A DNA stretch of 64,000 nt from Bradyrhizobium sp. ARR65 (GCF_000472385.1 NZ_AWZU01000044.1:1-64000); one strand, 5' to 3'; shown: positions 43,571 through 52,685, numbered from the stretch's first letter. Program-made: numbers and translations. Notes: generated from the sequence alone by a model not told the origin.

Positions 43571-44605
43571 CTACACAAACGGCACGTCGATCTTGGTCCG
43601 CCGCTCCAACCACTCCGGCACGGGGAGGTTTTTCGACCGCATGAAGTCCGGGTTGAACAGCTTTGACTGATAGCGGTTTCCGGAATCCGCAAGGATGGTG
43701 ACGATCGTGTGCCCCGGGCCGAGCTGCCGCGCAAGGCGGATGGCGCCGGCGACATTGATGCCGGTCGAGCCGCCGAGGCACAGGCCCTCGTGCTCGAGCA
43801 GGTCGTAGATCACGGTCACGGCTTCCTCGTCCGAGATCAGGAAGGCGTCATCGACCCTCGCCGTCTCGATGACCGGTGTGACGCGGCCAAGCCCGATGCC
43901 TTCCGTGATTGAATCTCCTGACGTCGATTTCGCCTGGCCGTGCTTGAACAGCTCGTACATCGCAAAGCCATGCGGATCGGCGCAGGCGGTTACGACGTCC
44001 TTGCTCTTCTCCTTCAGATACCGACTGATACCGGCGAGCGTGCCGCCGGTCCCGACCGAGCAGATGAAGCCGTCGATCTTGCCGTCGGTCTGCTGCCAGA
44101 TCTCCGGACCGGTCGATTCGTAATGGGCCTTGGCGTTGTCGAGATTGTTCCACTGATCGGCGAACAGGACGCCGTTCGGCTCCTTCTCCCGGAGCTGGTC
44201 CGCAAGCCGCCGCCCGAGATGCTGGTAATTGTTGGGATTGGCATAGGGTAGCGCCGGCACCTCGACGAGCTCGGCGCCGCAGAGCCGCAGCATGTCCTTC
44301 TTTTCCTGGCTCTGGGTTTTCGGAATCACGATCAGTGTCCGATAGCCCCTCGCGCTCGCGACGACGGCAAGACCAATTCCGGTATTGCCCGCGGTTGATT
44401 CCACCACGAGGCCACCAGGCTTGAGCTCGCCCCGTTTCTCCGCTTCCAGGATCATCCATTTGCCGGCGCGATCCTTGACGGACTGGCCGGGATTCATGAA
44501 CTCGGCCTTGCCGAGAATCGTGCAGCCTGTCTCCTCAGAGGCTCGCTTGAGCTTGATGAGCGGCGTGTTGCCGATGGCTTGGACGACGTCGTTGTTGAAA
44601 ATCAT
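43571..44605 (-). CDS. cysK: Cysteine synthase A
   Basis: 344 aa PLP enzyme joining O-acetylserine and sulfide. PLP Lys 44 in NPGQSVKDRAG, substrate loop STAGNTGIGL, and GTGGTLAGISRYLKE binding the phosphate. The C-terminal extension past the usual ~310 residues (KLFNPDFMRSKNLPVPEWLE) is seen in the actinobacterial/alphaproteobacterial CysK branch. ATG 44605 (MIFNNDVV). Monocistronic, downstream of cfa by about 75 bp. Confidence 0.9.
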   Translation of the reverse strand: MIFNNDVVQAIGNTPLIKLKRASEETGCTILGKAEFMNPGQSVKDRAGKWMILEAEKRGELKPGGLVVESTAGNTGIGLAVVASARGYRTLIVIPKTQSQEKKDMLRLCGAELVEVPALPYANPNNYQHLGRRLADQLREKEPNGVLFADQWNNLDNAKAHYESTGPEIWQQTDGKIDGFICSVGTGGTLAGISRYLKEKSKDVVTACADPHGFAMYELFKHGQAKSTSGDSITEGIGLGRVTPVIETARVDDAFLISDEEAVTVIYDLLEHEGLCLGGSTGINVAGAIRLARQLGPGHTIVTILADSGNRYQSKLFNPDFMRSKNLPVPEWLERRTKIDVPFV

Positions 44606-44680
44606 GTCTTTGGAATGCCGGTCGTTTGCCCGAAGTCCAGCAAAGGTAATAGGGCGATGCGGTGGCGCAAGCCAGCGGAT

Positions 44681-45910
44681 TTATCGCTGCTTTGCGAAGA
44701 CCACCTGCCGGACGTCGATATTGCCGGAGAGGAATCCGGCCTCGCAATAGGCCAGATAATACTCCCACAACCGGCGGAACCGATCGTCGAAGCCAAGCGG
44801 TCTGAGGTTCGGCCAGGCGCCGCGGAAGTTGTTTCGCCAGGCGGCGAGCGTCTTGGCATAATCTTGCCCGAAAATGCGTTCGCGGATGACAGGAATGCCG
44901 AACCGCTCGCCCAGCGATTTCAGGACCTGTGGCGAAGGCAGCATGCCGCCCGGAAACACGTAGCGCTGGATGAAATCGACCTCGCGCCGATAGCTCTGAA
45001 ACATGCTGTCTTGAATCGTGATCGCCTGGATACCGGCCAGCCCACCGGGCAGCAGACGGTCGCGGAGCTGGGAGAAATATTTCGGCCAGAATTGCTCGCC
45101 GACCGCCTCGATCATCTCGATCGAGGCGATCCGGTCGTATTGGTCGCGCTCGTCGCGGTAGTCCTGCAACCTGATCTCGACCTTCTCGGCAAGCCCCGCT
45201 TCGTGCATGCGTTTTTGCGCGAAATCGCGCTGCTCCTTGCTGATGGTGAGCCCGACCACCTTCGCGCCAAAGCTCTTGGCGACGTATTCGGCAAAGCCGC
45301 CCCATCCGCAGCCGATTTCGAGCAGCTTTTGGCCCGGCCTCAGGTCGATGGCTTCGGCGAGCCTGCGATATTTGTTCTTCTGCGCCGCCGTGAGGTCGGC
45401 GGTATGGTCGTCGAACAGCGCCGACGAATAGGTCATGCTGGGATCGAGCCAGGCCGAATAGAAGGCATTGCCGATGTCGTAATGCGCATAGATGTTGCGC
45501 CGCGCCTGGCGCCTGGTGTTGCGGTTGAACCAGTGCCGCACCATCTGCACCAACCGCATCAGCGGCTTGTTGGCGAGCATCGCCTGGATCAGGTCGTGAT
45601 TGAGGCAGAAGACATAGAGAAACTGCGTCAGGTCCGGCGTATCCCACTCGCCGCTTAGATAGGCCTCGGCGATGCCGATGTCGCCGCCCTTGAGAAGCCG
45701 CGCCGCAAAGCCGTAATCGTGCACGGTCATCTTCGCCGCCGGGCCGGGCTCGACACCCCCGAGCCGGACCACGCGACCATCGGGCAGAGTGACGTCGAGG
45801 GTGCCGCGCCTCAGTCGTGAGCCAAATCCGAGTGCCAGCCGCACCAGGCGCGGCAGGTCAGAGAGCTTCGCATCCAGATTGTCAGGGGTTACCGAGATGA
45901 CGTCAGACAT
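44681..45910 (-). CDS. cfa: Cyclopropane-fatty-acyl-phospholipid synthase
   Basis: 409 aa SAM-dependent methyltransferase that adds a methylene bridge to unsaturated phospholipid chains. SAM-binding motif LLEIGCGWGGFAEYVA near residue 195; MTYSSALFDD, SIEMIEAVGEQFWPKYF and YCEAGFLSGNIDV are family blocks. Start ATG 45910 (MSDVISVTPDN); the frame opens at 45967 but the extra 19 residues look unrelated. Membrane-associated enzyme, important for acid and stationary-phase survival in related bacteria. Confidence 0.92.
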   Translation of the reverse strand: MSDVISVTPDNLDAKLSDLPRLVRLALGFGSRLRRGTLDVTLPDGRVVRLGGVEPGPAAKMTVHDYGFAARLLKGGDIGIAEAYLSGEWDTPDLTQFLYVFCLNHDLIQAMLANKPLMRLVQMVRHWFNRNTRRQARRNIYAHYDIGNAFYSAWLDPSMTYSSALFDDHTADLTAAQKNKYRRLAEAIDLRPGQKLLEIGCGWGGFAEYVAKSFGAKVVGLTISKEQRDFAQKRMHEAGLAEKVEIRLQDYRDERDQYDRIASIEMIEAVGEQFWPKYFSQLRDRLLPGGLAGIQAITIQDSMFQSYRREVDFIQRYVFPGGMLPSPQVLKSLGERFGIPVIRERIFGQDYAKTLAAWRNNFRGAWPNLRPLGFDDRFRRLWEYYLAYCEAGFLSGNIDVRQVVFAKQR

Positions 45911-46116
45911 GCAGATCCACCACTCATGTGGCCCTGTGTCCGAACGCACGTGTCTACCGGCGGGCAAGCCTCCACGCTCGCTGGACCAGAGCGCGCCCCC
46001 CGCGGGCGGTCAGCGCGGAACCACTATTAGCGTCGGTTCCATGATGAGCCAAGGCTGTTCGGCGATGGCGTGGAGCGCTTGTTGAAGCAGGAGAGGGTGC
46101 GGCGTATAGCCGGCCC

Positions 46117-46851
46117 ATGTCAGATTTGAGCGAAAGCCCCGCCGGAGCGGAGCACGTGGCGGAGTGCCAGCGCTGCCAGAAGCCGCTGCCGCTCTGCATC
46201 TGCGACAGCATCACTCCGATAAAGAACCGGATATCGGTCCTGATCCTGCAGCATCCTCAGGAGCAGGACCGGGCGCTCGGGACCGCGCGGTTGACCGCGC
46301 TGCATTTTACCGACGCGGTCGTCAAGATCGGGCTGTCCTGGCCGAGCCTTGCCAAGGCGTTGGGGCGGCCGGTCGCCGATCCCTCGCGGTGGGCGGTGCT
46401 GTATCTCGGCTCGGCGAACGCGGCCGCGCTCGATCCGGGCAAGGAGATCGTCGCGCTCAATCGCAAAGGCGAACTCGCCGATAACCAGCGGACGATCCTG
46501 GAGCGAATCGAGGGCGTGGTGCTCCTCGACGGCACCTGGAGCCAGGCCAAGGCGCTGTGGTGGCGAAATCCGTGGATGCTGAAATGCCAGCGCGTGATCC
46601 TCGGGCCGAAGCGGCCATCGGCTTACGGCGAACTGCGCCGCGAACCCCGCCGCGAGGGGCTGTCGACGCTCGAGGCGGCGGCGCTGCTGATCGCGGCGCT
46701 GGAAAAAAAGCCGGACATCGAAACGACGTTGAACGCCGCTTTCGGGCGGATGCTGATGCGCTTTCGTGAGGTCCAGCGCACAAATCCCGAACTCGCCCCG
46801 CGGCCCAAGCCGCGAAGGAGCCGCGATTTCCGCCGGCGGAAGCGGGCGTAG
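46117..46851 (+). CDS. DTW-domain protein (tRNA aminocarboxypropyltransferase-like)
   Basis: 244 aa. An N-terminal Cys cluster (CQRCQKPLPLCIC), then ISVLILQHPQEQDR, the DTW signature LLDGTWSQAKALW, and LSTLEAAALLIAALE near the end. DTW proteins such as TapT/TuaA modify uridine in tRNA to acp3U using SAM. The C-terminus is very basic (PRPKPRRSRDFRRRKRA), fitting RNA binding. tRNA-Cys follows 50 bp on. Confidence 0.9.
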   Translation: MSDLSESPAGAEHVAECQRCQKPLPLCICDSITPIKNRISVLILQHPQEQDRALGTARLTALHFTDAVVKIGLSWPSLAKALGRPVADPSRWAVLYLGSANAAALDPGKEIVALNRKGELADNQRTILERIEGVVLLDGTWSQAKALWWRNPWMLKCQRVILGPKRPSAYGELRREPRREGLSTLEAAALLIAALEKKPDIETTLNAAFGRMLMRFREVQRTNPELAPRPKPRRSRDFRRRKRA

Positions 46852-46901
46852 CGGAATTTGTTATGGGCGAATATAGCTGCCCGCCGAGTCGGGAGGAGCG
46901 A

Positions 46902-46975
46902 TGGAGGCCACGACCAGAATTGAACTGGTGTAAACGGTTTTGCAGACCGCTGCGTAACCACTCCGCCACGTGGCC
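46902..46975 (-). tRNA. tRNA-Cys (GCA)
   Basis: 74 nt with encoded CCA on the minus strand. Acceptor GGCCACG pairs with CGTGGCC, discriminator U, anticodon loop CTGCAAA giving GCA, T-arm with GTTCAATTC. Confidence 0.95.
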
Positions 46976-47107
46976 CCATTGCGCGGGTTAGATACAGGCG
47001 ATCAAGGGCTCAGGCAACCGCCCGTGCCAGATTATTGGCAGGGTTCCGGCTTTGTCCAAATCAATGCCTTACGCTAGATTTTGATCGATCAAGGGAGCGG
47101 CCCGCGC

Positions 47108-47290
47108 CTAGCTGGCCGCGTACCAGCCTTCCGGGAACGGGATCAGCGGCCAGGTCGTGTCGTTGTCGTTGGCCGCCTTCGGCGGCACGCGAAGGAGCGG
47201 TAGCTGAGCCAGGATTGTTTCCTCCCCTTGGGCCGGTGCAATCGCCGTCCGGACCACATCCAGCATTCGTTCGAACTCAGCTTCACTCAT
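47108..47290 (-). CDS. Small conserved hypothetical protein
   Basis: 60 aa. ATG 47290 (MSEAEFERM) has AGGGAAGAG just upstream. The body is an amphipathic helix (ERMLDVVRTAIAPAQGEETI), then PPKAANDNDTTWPLIPFPEGWYAAS, where the AANDND and WPLIPFPEGW ends look constrained. No known domain. Cytosolic by composition. Confidence 0.6.
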   Translation of the reverse strand: MSEAEFERMLDVVRTAIAPAQGEETILAQLPLLRVPPKAANDNDTTWPLIPFPEGWYAAS

Positions 47291-47740
47291 TGCGCTCTTC
47301 CCTTTGAAGCGGCGCAATAACGTCGCAAAAGTCGCTTGTTTCGCAGTTGAGCGGATCGCTCAAATTCTAACGATGCCGGCGCTTGGGCCCGCATGGTTAG
47401 CAAGCTCTTGCGATTTCGCGCGGACCCTAGTGGATGCGTGCGCCCCGCAGTGTGAGAAAATCCACATTTGCACGGAAAAATTTCCTCCGAGTCAGCAGCC
47501 TGCCGCGCCGTTTTCCGGCGATGAGGCGACATCCGCCGCGTCGAACTGGGGCTGTGGACGGACTTATCCCGCCCTGTGAATTCCCGCGCAGCAAGTCCTT
47601 GCGATCAGCCGGAATTTTCTTGAATCAGGTCCTGTGCAAATGCTGCGGACAGCCGCAGACAAGCCACCCCATTTAGACAAGCCACCACATTTAAGGAGCC
47701 GAGGCCGTCCGCCCAGGGCTCCCCGAGAGGCGGAAGATCG
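47291..47740. other. Intergenic gap
   Basis: About 450 bp with no supported gene. A small hairpin (CTGCGG/CCGCAG, 47643-47658) and an 18-bp tandem duplication are the only structure seen. Confidence 0.4.
47657..47692. repeat. Tandem duplication, 2 x 18 bp
   Basis: AGACAAGCCACCCCATTT (47657-47674) is followed at once by AGACAAGCCACCACATTT (47675-47692), one mismatch. Confidence 0.8.
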
Positions 47741-47869
47741 CTAAATTCCGAGCACCCAGACGGCTACGATCGTCACAATCACGGCGATTCCGCTGATCGT
47801 CCAACCTGTCACATAGGCCCCGCCATCCGGCTCCGGCCGGTCGACCATGGTGTCGCGCCAATGGTTCAT
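47741..47869 (-). CDS. Small single-pass membrane protein (42 aa)
   Basis: 42 aa. ATG 47869 has TTGGAGG 5 nt upstream, a strong ribosome site. N-terminal soluble part MNHWRDTMVDRPEPDGGAYV, then a C-terminal helix (GIAVIVTIVAVWVLGI). Tail-anchored. Function unknown. Confidence 0.6.
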   Translation of the reverse strand: MNHWRDTMVDRPEPDGGAYVTGWTISGIAVIVTIVAVWVLGI

Positions 47870-48086
47870 GACAGCCTCCAAGAGCTTTTGCTTCTTCTCA
47901 GTTGGGTGCCGCGAAGAGCGGGAAAGGTTCAAACAACGGTTGCAAGTGGCCGGCGCTCGCCCCGCGACACAGTTTTTGGCAGCCGGCTGCCTGAATCTTT
48001 GGGGGCGCCTGATCCAATTTTTTGCGCGCCCTCGGACAAGTTTTTCCAAAAGCGTTGGCCCAGGTTTCTTCGATGTCTGGACATAG

Positions 48087-48581
48087 CAGGCGCCATGGCA
48101 CGTGATCCTGCACAAGAAGGGCGCGCTTGCGGGGGAGCCCTTTGCCGATCTCAACTATCCCCTGATCGAGACCGAGACCGATTGGGTGCTGACCGGTTTC
48201 AGCCATCCCAACTATCTCGCCGAGTTCGGCGCACACGGGCAGAGCGAGTTTTACGCGACGTCCTCGCTCGACCTCGCCATGAAGGACGCGTTCCGCAAGG
48301 TGTGCCGCTTTATCATGAACATCAAAGGTCTCAGCGAGGACGAGGCGATTGCCGTGATGTCTGCCGCCGTCGACTTCAGCGTTACGCAGCAGGTCGTGAT
48401 GGCGCGAATCTATCTGACCCGCTTCAGCGAAGACTTTGCGGCGATGAAGATGAATGAGACCTATCGCCGGTACTTCGCGGCGGATTGGCTACCCGCGCGC
48501 ACCTGCGTGGGCGTGACCGGACTTGCTTATGATGTCCTGATCGAGATTGATCTGGTCTGCCGGCGCGAATCGGTGCCGTGA
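48087..48581 (+). pseudogene. Acetamidase/formamidase, C-terminal remnant
   Basis: Frame from about 48087 (after TAG at 48084) or GTG 48102 encodes ~159 residues: DLNYPLIETETDWVLTGFSH, DLAMKDAFRKVCRFI, EDEAIAVMSAAVDF and ARTCVGVTGLAYDVLIEID. This is like the C-terminal half of FmdA/AmdA-type amidases, whose whole length is roughly twice this. No matching N-terminal half is found in any frame upstream, where 47870-48086 looks non-coding. Best read as a 5'-deleted gene; a short stand-alone product is possible. Confidence 0.65.
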
Positions 48582-48783
48582 GCGGTAAGACGAGGGGGAG
48601 CTGAACACCAGTTTACCGCATAGGGTCGCGCGGGCTCTTCCGGATGTTGTGCGCCATGCGACAAGCGGTCACAGCCGCGGATTCCCCACCACATCGCGCG
48701 TGCGCCTTTGATAAGATGATACCCGTAGTTGTACGGGGCGCCTGTTCCTCAATGCGGTTACATTCCGCTGCAACGATCCCACG

Positions 48784-48981
48784 ATGAGCGGAGAAGCCGA
48801 GTTCGACCATCAACGGGAGGCGGAGGCTGCCATGAAGATGGCGGCCGCTACGAGCGGAGATGAGCGGCTGACATGGGTGCGGGTCGCGCAAGCCTGGCAT
48901 GAACTCGGTCGCGCCCGAGGGGAAAGGCCGGTGTACGTTAACCGTACCCGCAGCTCCGAACAAACTAAATTGAAACGCTGA
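48784..48981 (+). CDS. Small hypothetical protein
   Basis: 65 aa: EAEFDHQREAEAAMKMAAAT and ERLTWVRVAQAWHELGRARG give a helical pair, followed by a short basic tail. Ribosome site is weak. Similar small helical proteins of the type H..A.....A.......W..LA are common in Rhizobiales, but I cannot name a family. Confidence 0.45.
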   Translation: MSGEAEFDHQREAEAAMKMAAATSGDERLTWVRVAQAWHELGRARGERPVYVNRTRSSEQTKLKR

Positions 48982-49084
48982 TCCGCGCGCCCTGTGAAGC
49001 CGACTACAGACCCCGCGAAACGCTGTGGAAGAGCCCGCGTGCTGCACGCCGCTCTATTGAACGCATCAATTTCGGGGCCTCACG

Positions 49085-49303
49085 ATGACTGCTGTTGTCG
49101 CCGTTCTCTCCCGCTCGATCAGCGAAAACTCCGATTTGTCGAAGGTCGCTTCCGTTTCGCTCGCCGGATTGCTCCTGTCGGCCATCTTCATCCGCTACGG
49201 CATCGACCTGGGATCAGCGGTGCTGTCGCACGCCGCCCCGATCATCGCTCGGCATCATCGCCGCTTCTCTCGCCGGCTTTGTTCTTTTGTCGCGATCTCT
49301 TGA
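49085..49303 (+). CDS. Small hypothetical membrane protein
   Basis: 72 aa: MTAVVAVLSRSISENSDLSK, then a helix (SVSLAGLLLSAIFIRYGIDL). The final ~20 residues (ARHHRRFSRRLCSFVAIS) are basic and overlap the 3' end of the opposite gene at 49242, so the true C-terminus may have been altered by a frameshift. Confidence 0.5.
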   Translation: MTAVVAVLSRSISENSDLSKVASVSLAGLLLSAIFIRYGIDLGSAVLSHAAPIIARHHRRFSRRLCSFVAIS

Positions 49304-49436
49304 GCACGTCGGCCTGGGTTCGATAGGCCACGGCCATGGCCCGCAAGCCAGCCGATCTCTCCGGATCCAAAGCTTGGGCCGCTGCGCGCTCGGCCTTGTC
49401 CGCTTGCTTGCGCAAGAATTTCGTTTCCTTGACCAT
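49242..49436 (-). CDS. Small conserved helical protein
   Basis: 64 aa: KETKFLRKQADKAERAAAQA, then GLRAMAVAYRTQADVLKRSR and a charged tail. This helical-pair pattern (FLR.QA.KAER ... LA.AYR.QADVLK) is frequent in Bradyrhizobiaceae as far as I recall. AAGGAGG lies about 11 nt before ATG 49436. Convergent overlap of 62 bp with 49085-49303. Function unknown. Confidence 0.65.
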   Translation of the reverse strand: MVKETKFLRKQADKAERAAAQALDPERSAGLRAMAVAYRTQADVLKRSRQKNKAGERSGDDAER

Positions 49437-49652
49437 GTTGGGCTGGCCCTCCTTGCCGGGTGCAAAACACCCCGATACCCACTTGGTTCATTTGGCTGGT
49501 TGGAGCCGACCGTGCCACCAGCGAAACGGAACGCCGATGGGCTGCATGGCGATTGATCGGGGTCGGTTTAGCGCACGGCTGTAGAGGAAAAGCCCCGATA
49601 AGCGCTTGGCTGTGGTGAGGTTGAAACTGTTCGCGCGGCGATGTGCCGGAAC

Positions 49653-49727
49653 TGGCTCCCCGGGCTGGATTCGAACCAGCGACCATCCGATTAACAGTCG
49701 GATGCTCTACCGCTGAGCTACCGAGGA
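49653..49727 (-). tRNA. tRNA-Asn (GUU)
   Basis: 75 nt with encoded CCA. Acceptor TCCTCGG pairs with CCGGGGA (one G-U), anticodon loop CTGTTAA in stem TCCGA/TCGGA gives GTT, T-arm GCTGGTTCGAATCCAGC. Confidence 0.96.
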
Positions 49728-49996
49728 ATGAGCGAAACAAATGTTCGCGAGCGCGGAGCGTATAACAAAGCCTTTTCCGCTTGCATAGGAGAAATCGCGC
49801 ACTTGCTTGTGAATGTCGCCAGGGGTCGAAACGCAAGGTGCCGCAATAAGTTGCCTGACATTTTTGAAACCGGGGAGGGGAATCCTGGGTCCCCGTTCAC
49901 TTCTTTTCAGTGTCGCGGGCCGGGCTCGCCGCTGCGACGCCAAATCGACTTATTTGGCCAAGAGCCTTCGGGCACGGGTTTCACGGAGGTGATTCC

Positions 49997-50179
49997 ATGA
50001 AAGAGAGCATTGGGGCCCAGCGAACCGATTCGATGCCCTCGATTGTTCCAAGCCACGTGGTCTCGCTGACCGATGACGAATGTGTCGCCCGCTTGGCGCG
50101 CGTCATCGAAGAGCATGATTTTGGCCATTTGGACGAGATCGCTCGGCTGATCGGCCGCCTTGCTGTCACAATCGAATAA
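49997..50179 (+). CDS. Small hypothetical soluble protein
   Basis: 60 aa. GGAGGTGA 5 nt before ATG 49997 is an ideal ribosome site. VVSLTDDECVARLARVIEEH and DFGHLDEIARLIGRLAVTIE form two acidic helices. No membrane segment or known motif. A strong terminator follows. Confidence 0.65.
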   Translation: MKESIGAQRTDSMPSIVPSHVVSLTDDECVARLARVIEEHDFGHLDEIARLIGRLAVTIE

Positions 50180-50205
50180 AGGCAATCCCAAAGAACCGGA
50201 CCGAG

Positions 50206-50250
50206 AACACGGAGGGGCCGGCCCTGCCGGTGCCCTCTGTGTTGCGTTTT
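50206..50250 (+). terminator. Rho-independent terminator
   Basis: AACACGGAGGG (50206-50216) pairs with CCCTCTGTGTT (50233-50243, one G-U), with an inner CCGGC/GCCGG stem, followed by GCGTTTT. Ends the small gene at 49997-50179. Confidence 0.8.
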
Positions 50251-50330
50251 GGCAGGGCTTGTACCAAAAGATGCGGCGTTCAGCTCCTTCCGCGGGCTTG
50301 CTCCGCTTTCGCTTCTGACAAGGTTCACCA

Positions 50331-50996
50331 ATGTCCGGTTTTGCGACCGCGCGCCAGAAAATGGTCGATGGCCAGGTGCGCACCAATGACGTCACCGATA
50401 CGCGCATCATCGAGGCGATGCTTGCGATTCCCCGCGAGCTGTTCGTCCCGCAGGACAAGCAGGCGCTCGCCTATCTCGACCTCGATCTCGACGTGACCGC
50501 GGGCGGTTCCACGAAGCGCTTCATGATCAAGCCTCAGGTTCTTGCCAAAGTGCTGCAGGCGGCTTCGATCGCGGCAAGCGACAAGGTGCTGGTCGTGGGT
50601 TGCGCGAGCGGCTATGCGGCGGCGGTGGCCGCCCGCCTGGCGGCAAAGGTGACTGCGACCGAAAGCGATTCGGAGCTGGCCGAGAAAGGCAATGCCATAC
50701 TCAGCCAGCTCGGCTTTACGAACGCGACGATCAAATCAGGAGCGGCTGCTGACGGTTATCCGGCCGATGCGCCTTACGACGTCATCATTCTCAATGGCGC
50801 CACCGAAGTGAGGCCGGAGCACCTATTCGACCAGCTCGCCGAGGGCGGTAGGCTGGTGGGTATCTTTGCAGCGAGCAGGCCCGCTCGCGCCACCCTCGTG
50901 ACCCGCTCGCACGGGGATCTCGGCCATCGCGCGCTTTTTGACGCCGCCGCCCCCATTTTGCCCGGGCTGGAGCGGCATCCGAGCTTCGTGTTCTAG
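50331..50996 (+). CDS. Protein-L-isoaspartate O-methyltransferase family protein
   Basis: 221 aa. FATARQKMVDGQVRTNDVTD, the SAM-binding VLVVGCASGYAAAVAARLAA and APYDVIILNGATEVRPEHLF match the Pcm family, which repairs isoaspartyl residues. The catalytic-site region differs from classic Pcm (glycine-rich loop GCASGY rather than GTGSGY), so activity on isoaspartate is not certain. AAGGTT precedes ATG 50331. It is followed by tolC, an order common in Rhizobiales. Confidence 0.82.
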   Translation: MSGFATARQKMVDGQVRTNDVTDTRIIEAMLAIPRELFVPQDKQALAYLDLDLDVTAGGSTKRFMIKPQVLAKVLQAASIAASDKVLVVGCASGYAAAVAARLAAKVTATESDSELAEKGNAILSQLGFTNATIKSGAAADGYPADAPYDVIILNGATEVRPEHLFDQLAEGGRLVGIFAASRPARATLVTRSHGDLGHRALFDAAAPILPGLERHPSFVF

Positions 50997-51205
50997 GCCA
51001 GTGGCATCCCAGGGTGGGCCAATGGGACATCCCAGGTGGTGTTAAAATCCCATTTTGAATCAGAAGTGTGGCGCGGATGCTGCAGCCACAGAGTTTCCTT
51101 TGGGTTCTGCCCGGAGGTGGTTCCGTAGCGCCTGTGCGCAGCTTATGTTGGGCGGGGCGCTGACTCTAGGGGTGGCCCGGCAAGCTGGGGCGAGCCGGTG
51201 CTAAA

Positions 51206-52615
51206 ATGAATGGAATAACAGGAATGCATGGGGTGAAGGTCTTCACCGGAGCTGCGGCTGCGGTCCTTCTGATGGCGTGTGCCGGACCGACGCCGGTCCT
51301 TGCGGACACGATCGAGGCTGCGCTGGTCCGGGCCTATCAAAGCAATCCCCAGCTCAATGCGCAACGCGCGCAGGTGAGATCGACTGACGAAAACGTGCCG
51401 AAGGCGCTGTCGGGCTATCGTCCCACGGTGAACCTCACCGCCAGTACGGGTTATCAATATACAGACGAGACGTTGAGCCAGAGCGGCGCCAAGCTCAGGG
51501 TTCATGGCACGAACATTCCCCGCAGTGTCGGTCTCACGGCCTCGCAAAATTTGTTCAACGGATATCAGACCGCCAATGGCGTGCGCGCGGCCGAAGCCCA
51601 GGTTTCGGGGTCACGCGAGGCTCTGCGTGTGCTGGAAGAGACGGTGCTCTTCAACGCCGCCACGGTGTACATGGACTATCTGCGGGATGCGGCCAACCTG
51701 GAGGTCCAGAAAAGCAACGTCCGCGTGCTGGAGCAGACGTTGAAACAAACGCGCGATCGCTTCAACGTCGGTGAGGTGACGCGCACCGACGTCGCGCAAT
51801 CGGAAGCGCAGTTGGCCGCCGGCAAGACACAGGAACTGACCGCCGAGTCGAACCTGACGACGACGCGGTCGAATTTCCGCCGCATCATCGGCACCGAACC
51901 TACAAATCTTGCGCCGGGTTCGCCGGTCGACCGCTTTCTGCCCTCTACATTGCAGCAGGCGGTTGACATCAGCCTGATCGAGAATCCGAATGTGACCGCC
52001 GCCATGTACGGCATCGACGTCAACTATCTGCAGGTGAAGATCAACGAAGGCGCGCTGCTGCCGAGCGTTACGTTGCAGGCATCGGTCCAGCAAGCCAACG
52101 ACCAGAGCCCGACGATCGCGCAACAGTTTACCGCGTCTGCAATCGCGAATGTTAGGGTTCCGATTTACCAGGGCGGCGCGGAATACTCGCTAATCCGCCA
52201 GTCAAAAGAAAACCTCGCGCAGCAGCGGCTCAACTTGGAGACGACCCGCGATCAGACCCGCGCGAACACGGTCACAGCCTGGGGCCAACTGGTTGCAACC
52301 AAGGCGCAGGTGGCGTCGGCGCAAGCGCAGGTGACGGCGTCCGAGATCGCGCTCAATGGCGTGCGCGAAGAAGCTAAGGCAGGCCAGCGCACTACGCTCG
52401 ACGTGCTGAACGCGCAGCAGGCGCTGGTCAATGCACGCATCGCGCTCGTAACTGCGCAACATGATCGGGTCGTCGCATCGTACAACGTACTACAAGCGAT
52501 TGGGCGGCTGTCGCCGCAGGTGCTCAATCTGCGTACCCCGACTTACGATCCGAGCGTGCATTACCAGCAGGTTCGCGACAGTTGGGCCGGCGTTCGCACG
52601 CCCGACGGACGCTAA
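51206..52615 (+). CDS. tolC: TolC family outer-membrane efflux protein
   Basis: 469 aa. Signal peptide (AAAAVLLMACAGPTPVLAD), then two TolC repeats of long helices: DTIEAALVRAYQSNPQLNAQ and YLQVKINEGALLPSVTLQAS, with NVRVPIYQGGAEYSLIRQSK and GQRTTLDVLNAQQALVNARI late in the protein. It forms the outer-membrane trimer for efflux and type I secretion. Starts at 51206 or 51224 are both possible. A perfect 13-bp hairpin lies downstream. Confidence 0.93.
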   Translation: MNGITGMHGVKVFTGAAAAVLLMACAGPTPVLADTIEAALVRAYQSNPQLNAQRAQVRSTDENVPKALSGYRPTVNLTASTGYQYTDETLSQSGAKLRVHGTNIPRSVGLTASQNLFNGYQTANGVRAAEAQVSGSREALRVLEETVLFNAATVYMDYLRDAANLEVQKSNVRVLEQTLKQTRDRFNVGEVTRTDVAQSEAQLAAGKTQELTAESNLTTTRSNFRRIIGTEPTNLAPGSPVDRFLPSTLQQAVDISLIENPNVTAAMYGIDVNYLQVKINEGALLPSVTLQASVQQANDQSPTIAQQFTASAIANVRVPIYQGGAEYSLIRQSKENLAQQRLNLETTRDQTRANTVTAWGQLVATKAQVASAQAQVTASEIALNGVREEAKAGQRTTLDVLNAQQALVNARIALVTAQHDRVVASYNVLQAIGRLSPQVLNLRTPTYDPSVHYQQVRDSWAGVRTPDGR

Positions 52616-52645
52616 TCGCGCACCATTCAGCGACGAGTCGTTTTC

Positions 52646-52685
52646 AAGCGCCGGAAGATCCGTTGGGTCTTCCGGCGCTTTGCTT
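52646..52685 (+). terminator. Rho-independent terminator after tolC
   Basis: AAGCGCCGGAAGA (52646-52658) pairs exactly with TCTTCCGGCGCTT (52668-52680), 9-nt loop, then TGCTT. The rest of the 52616-52946 gap shows no gene. Confidence 0.75.
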
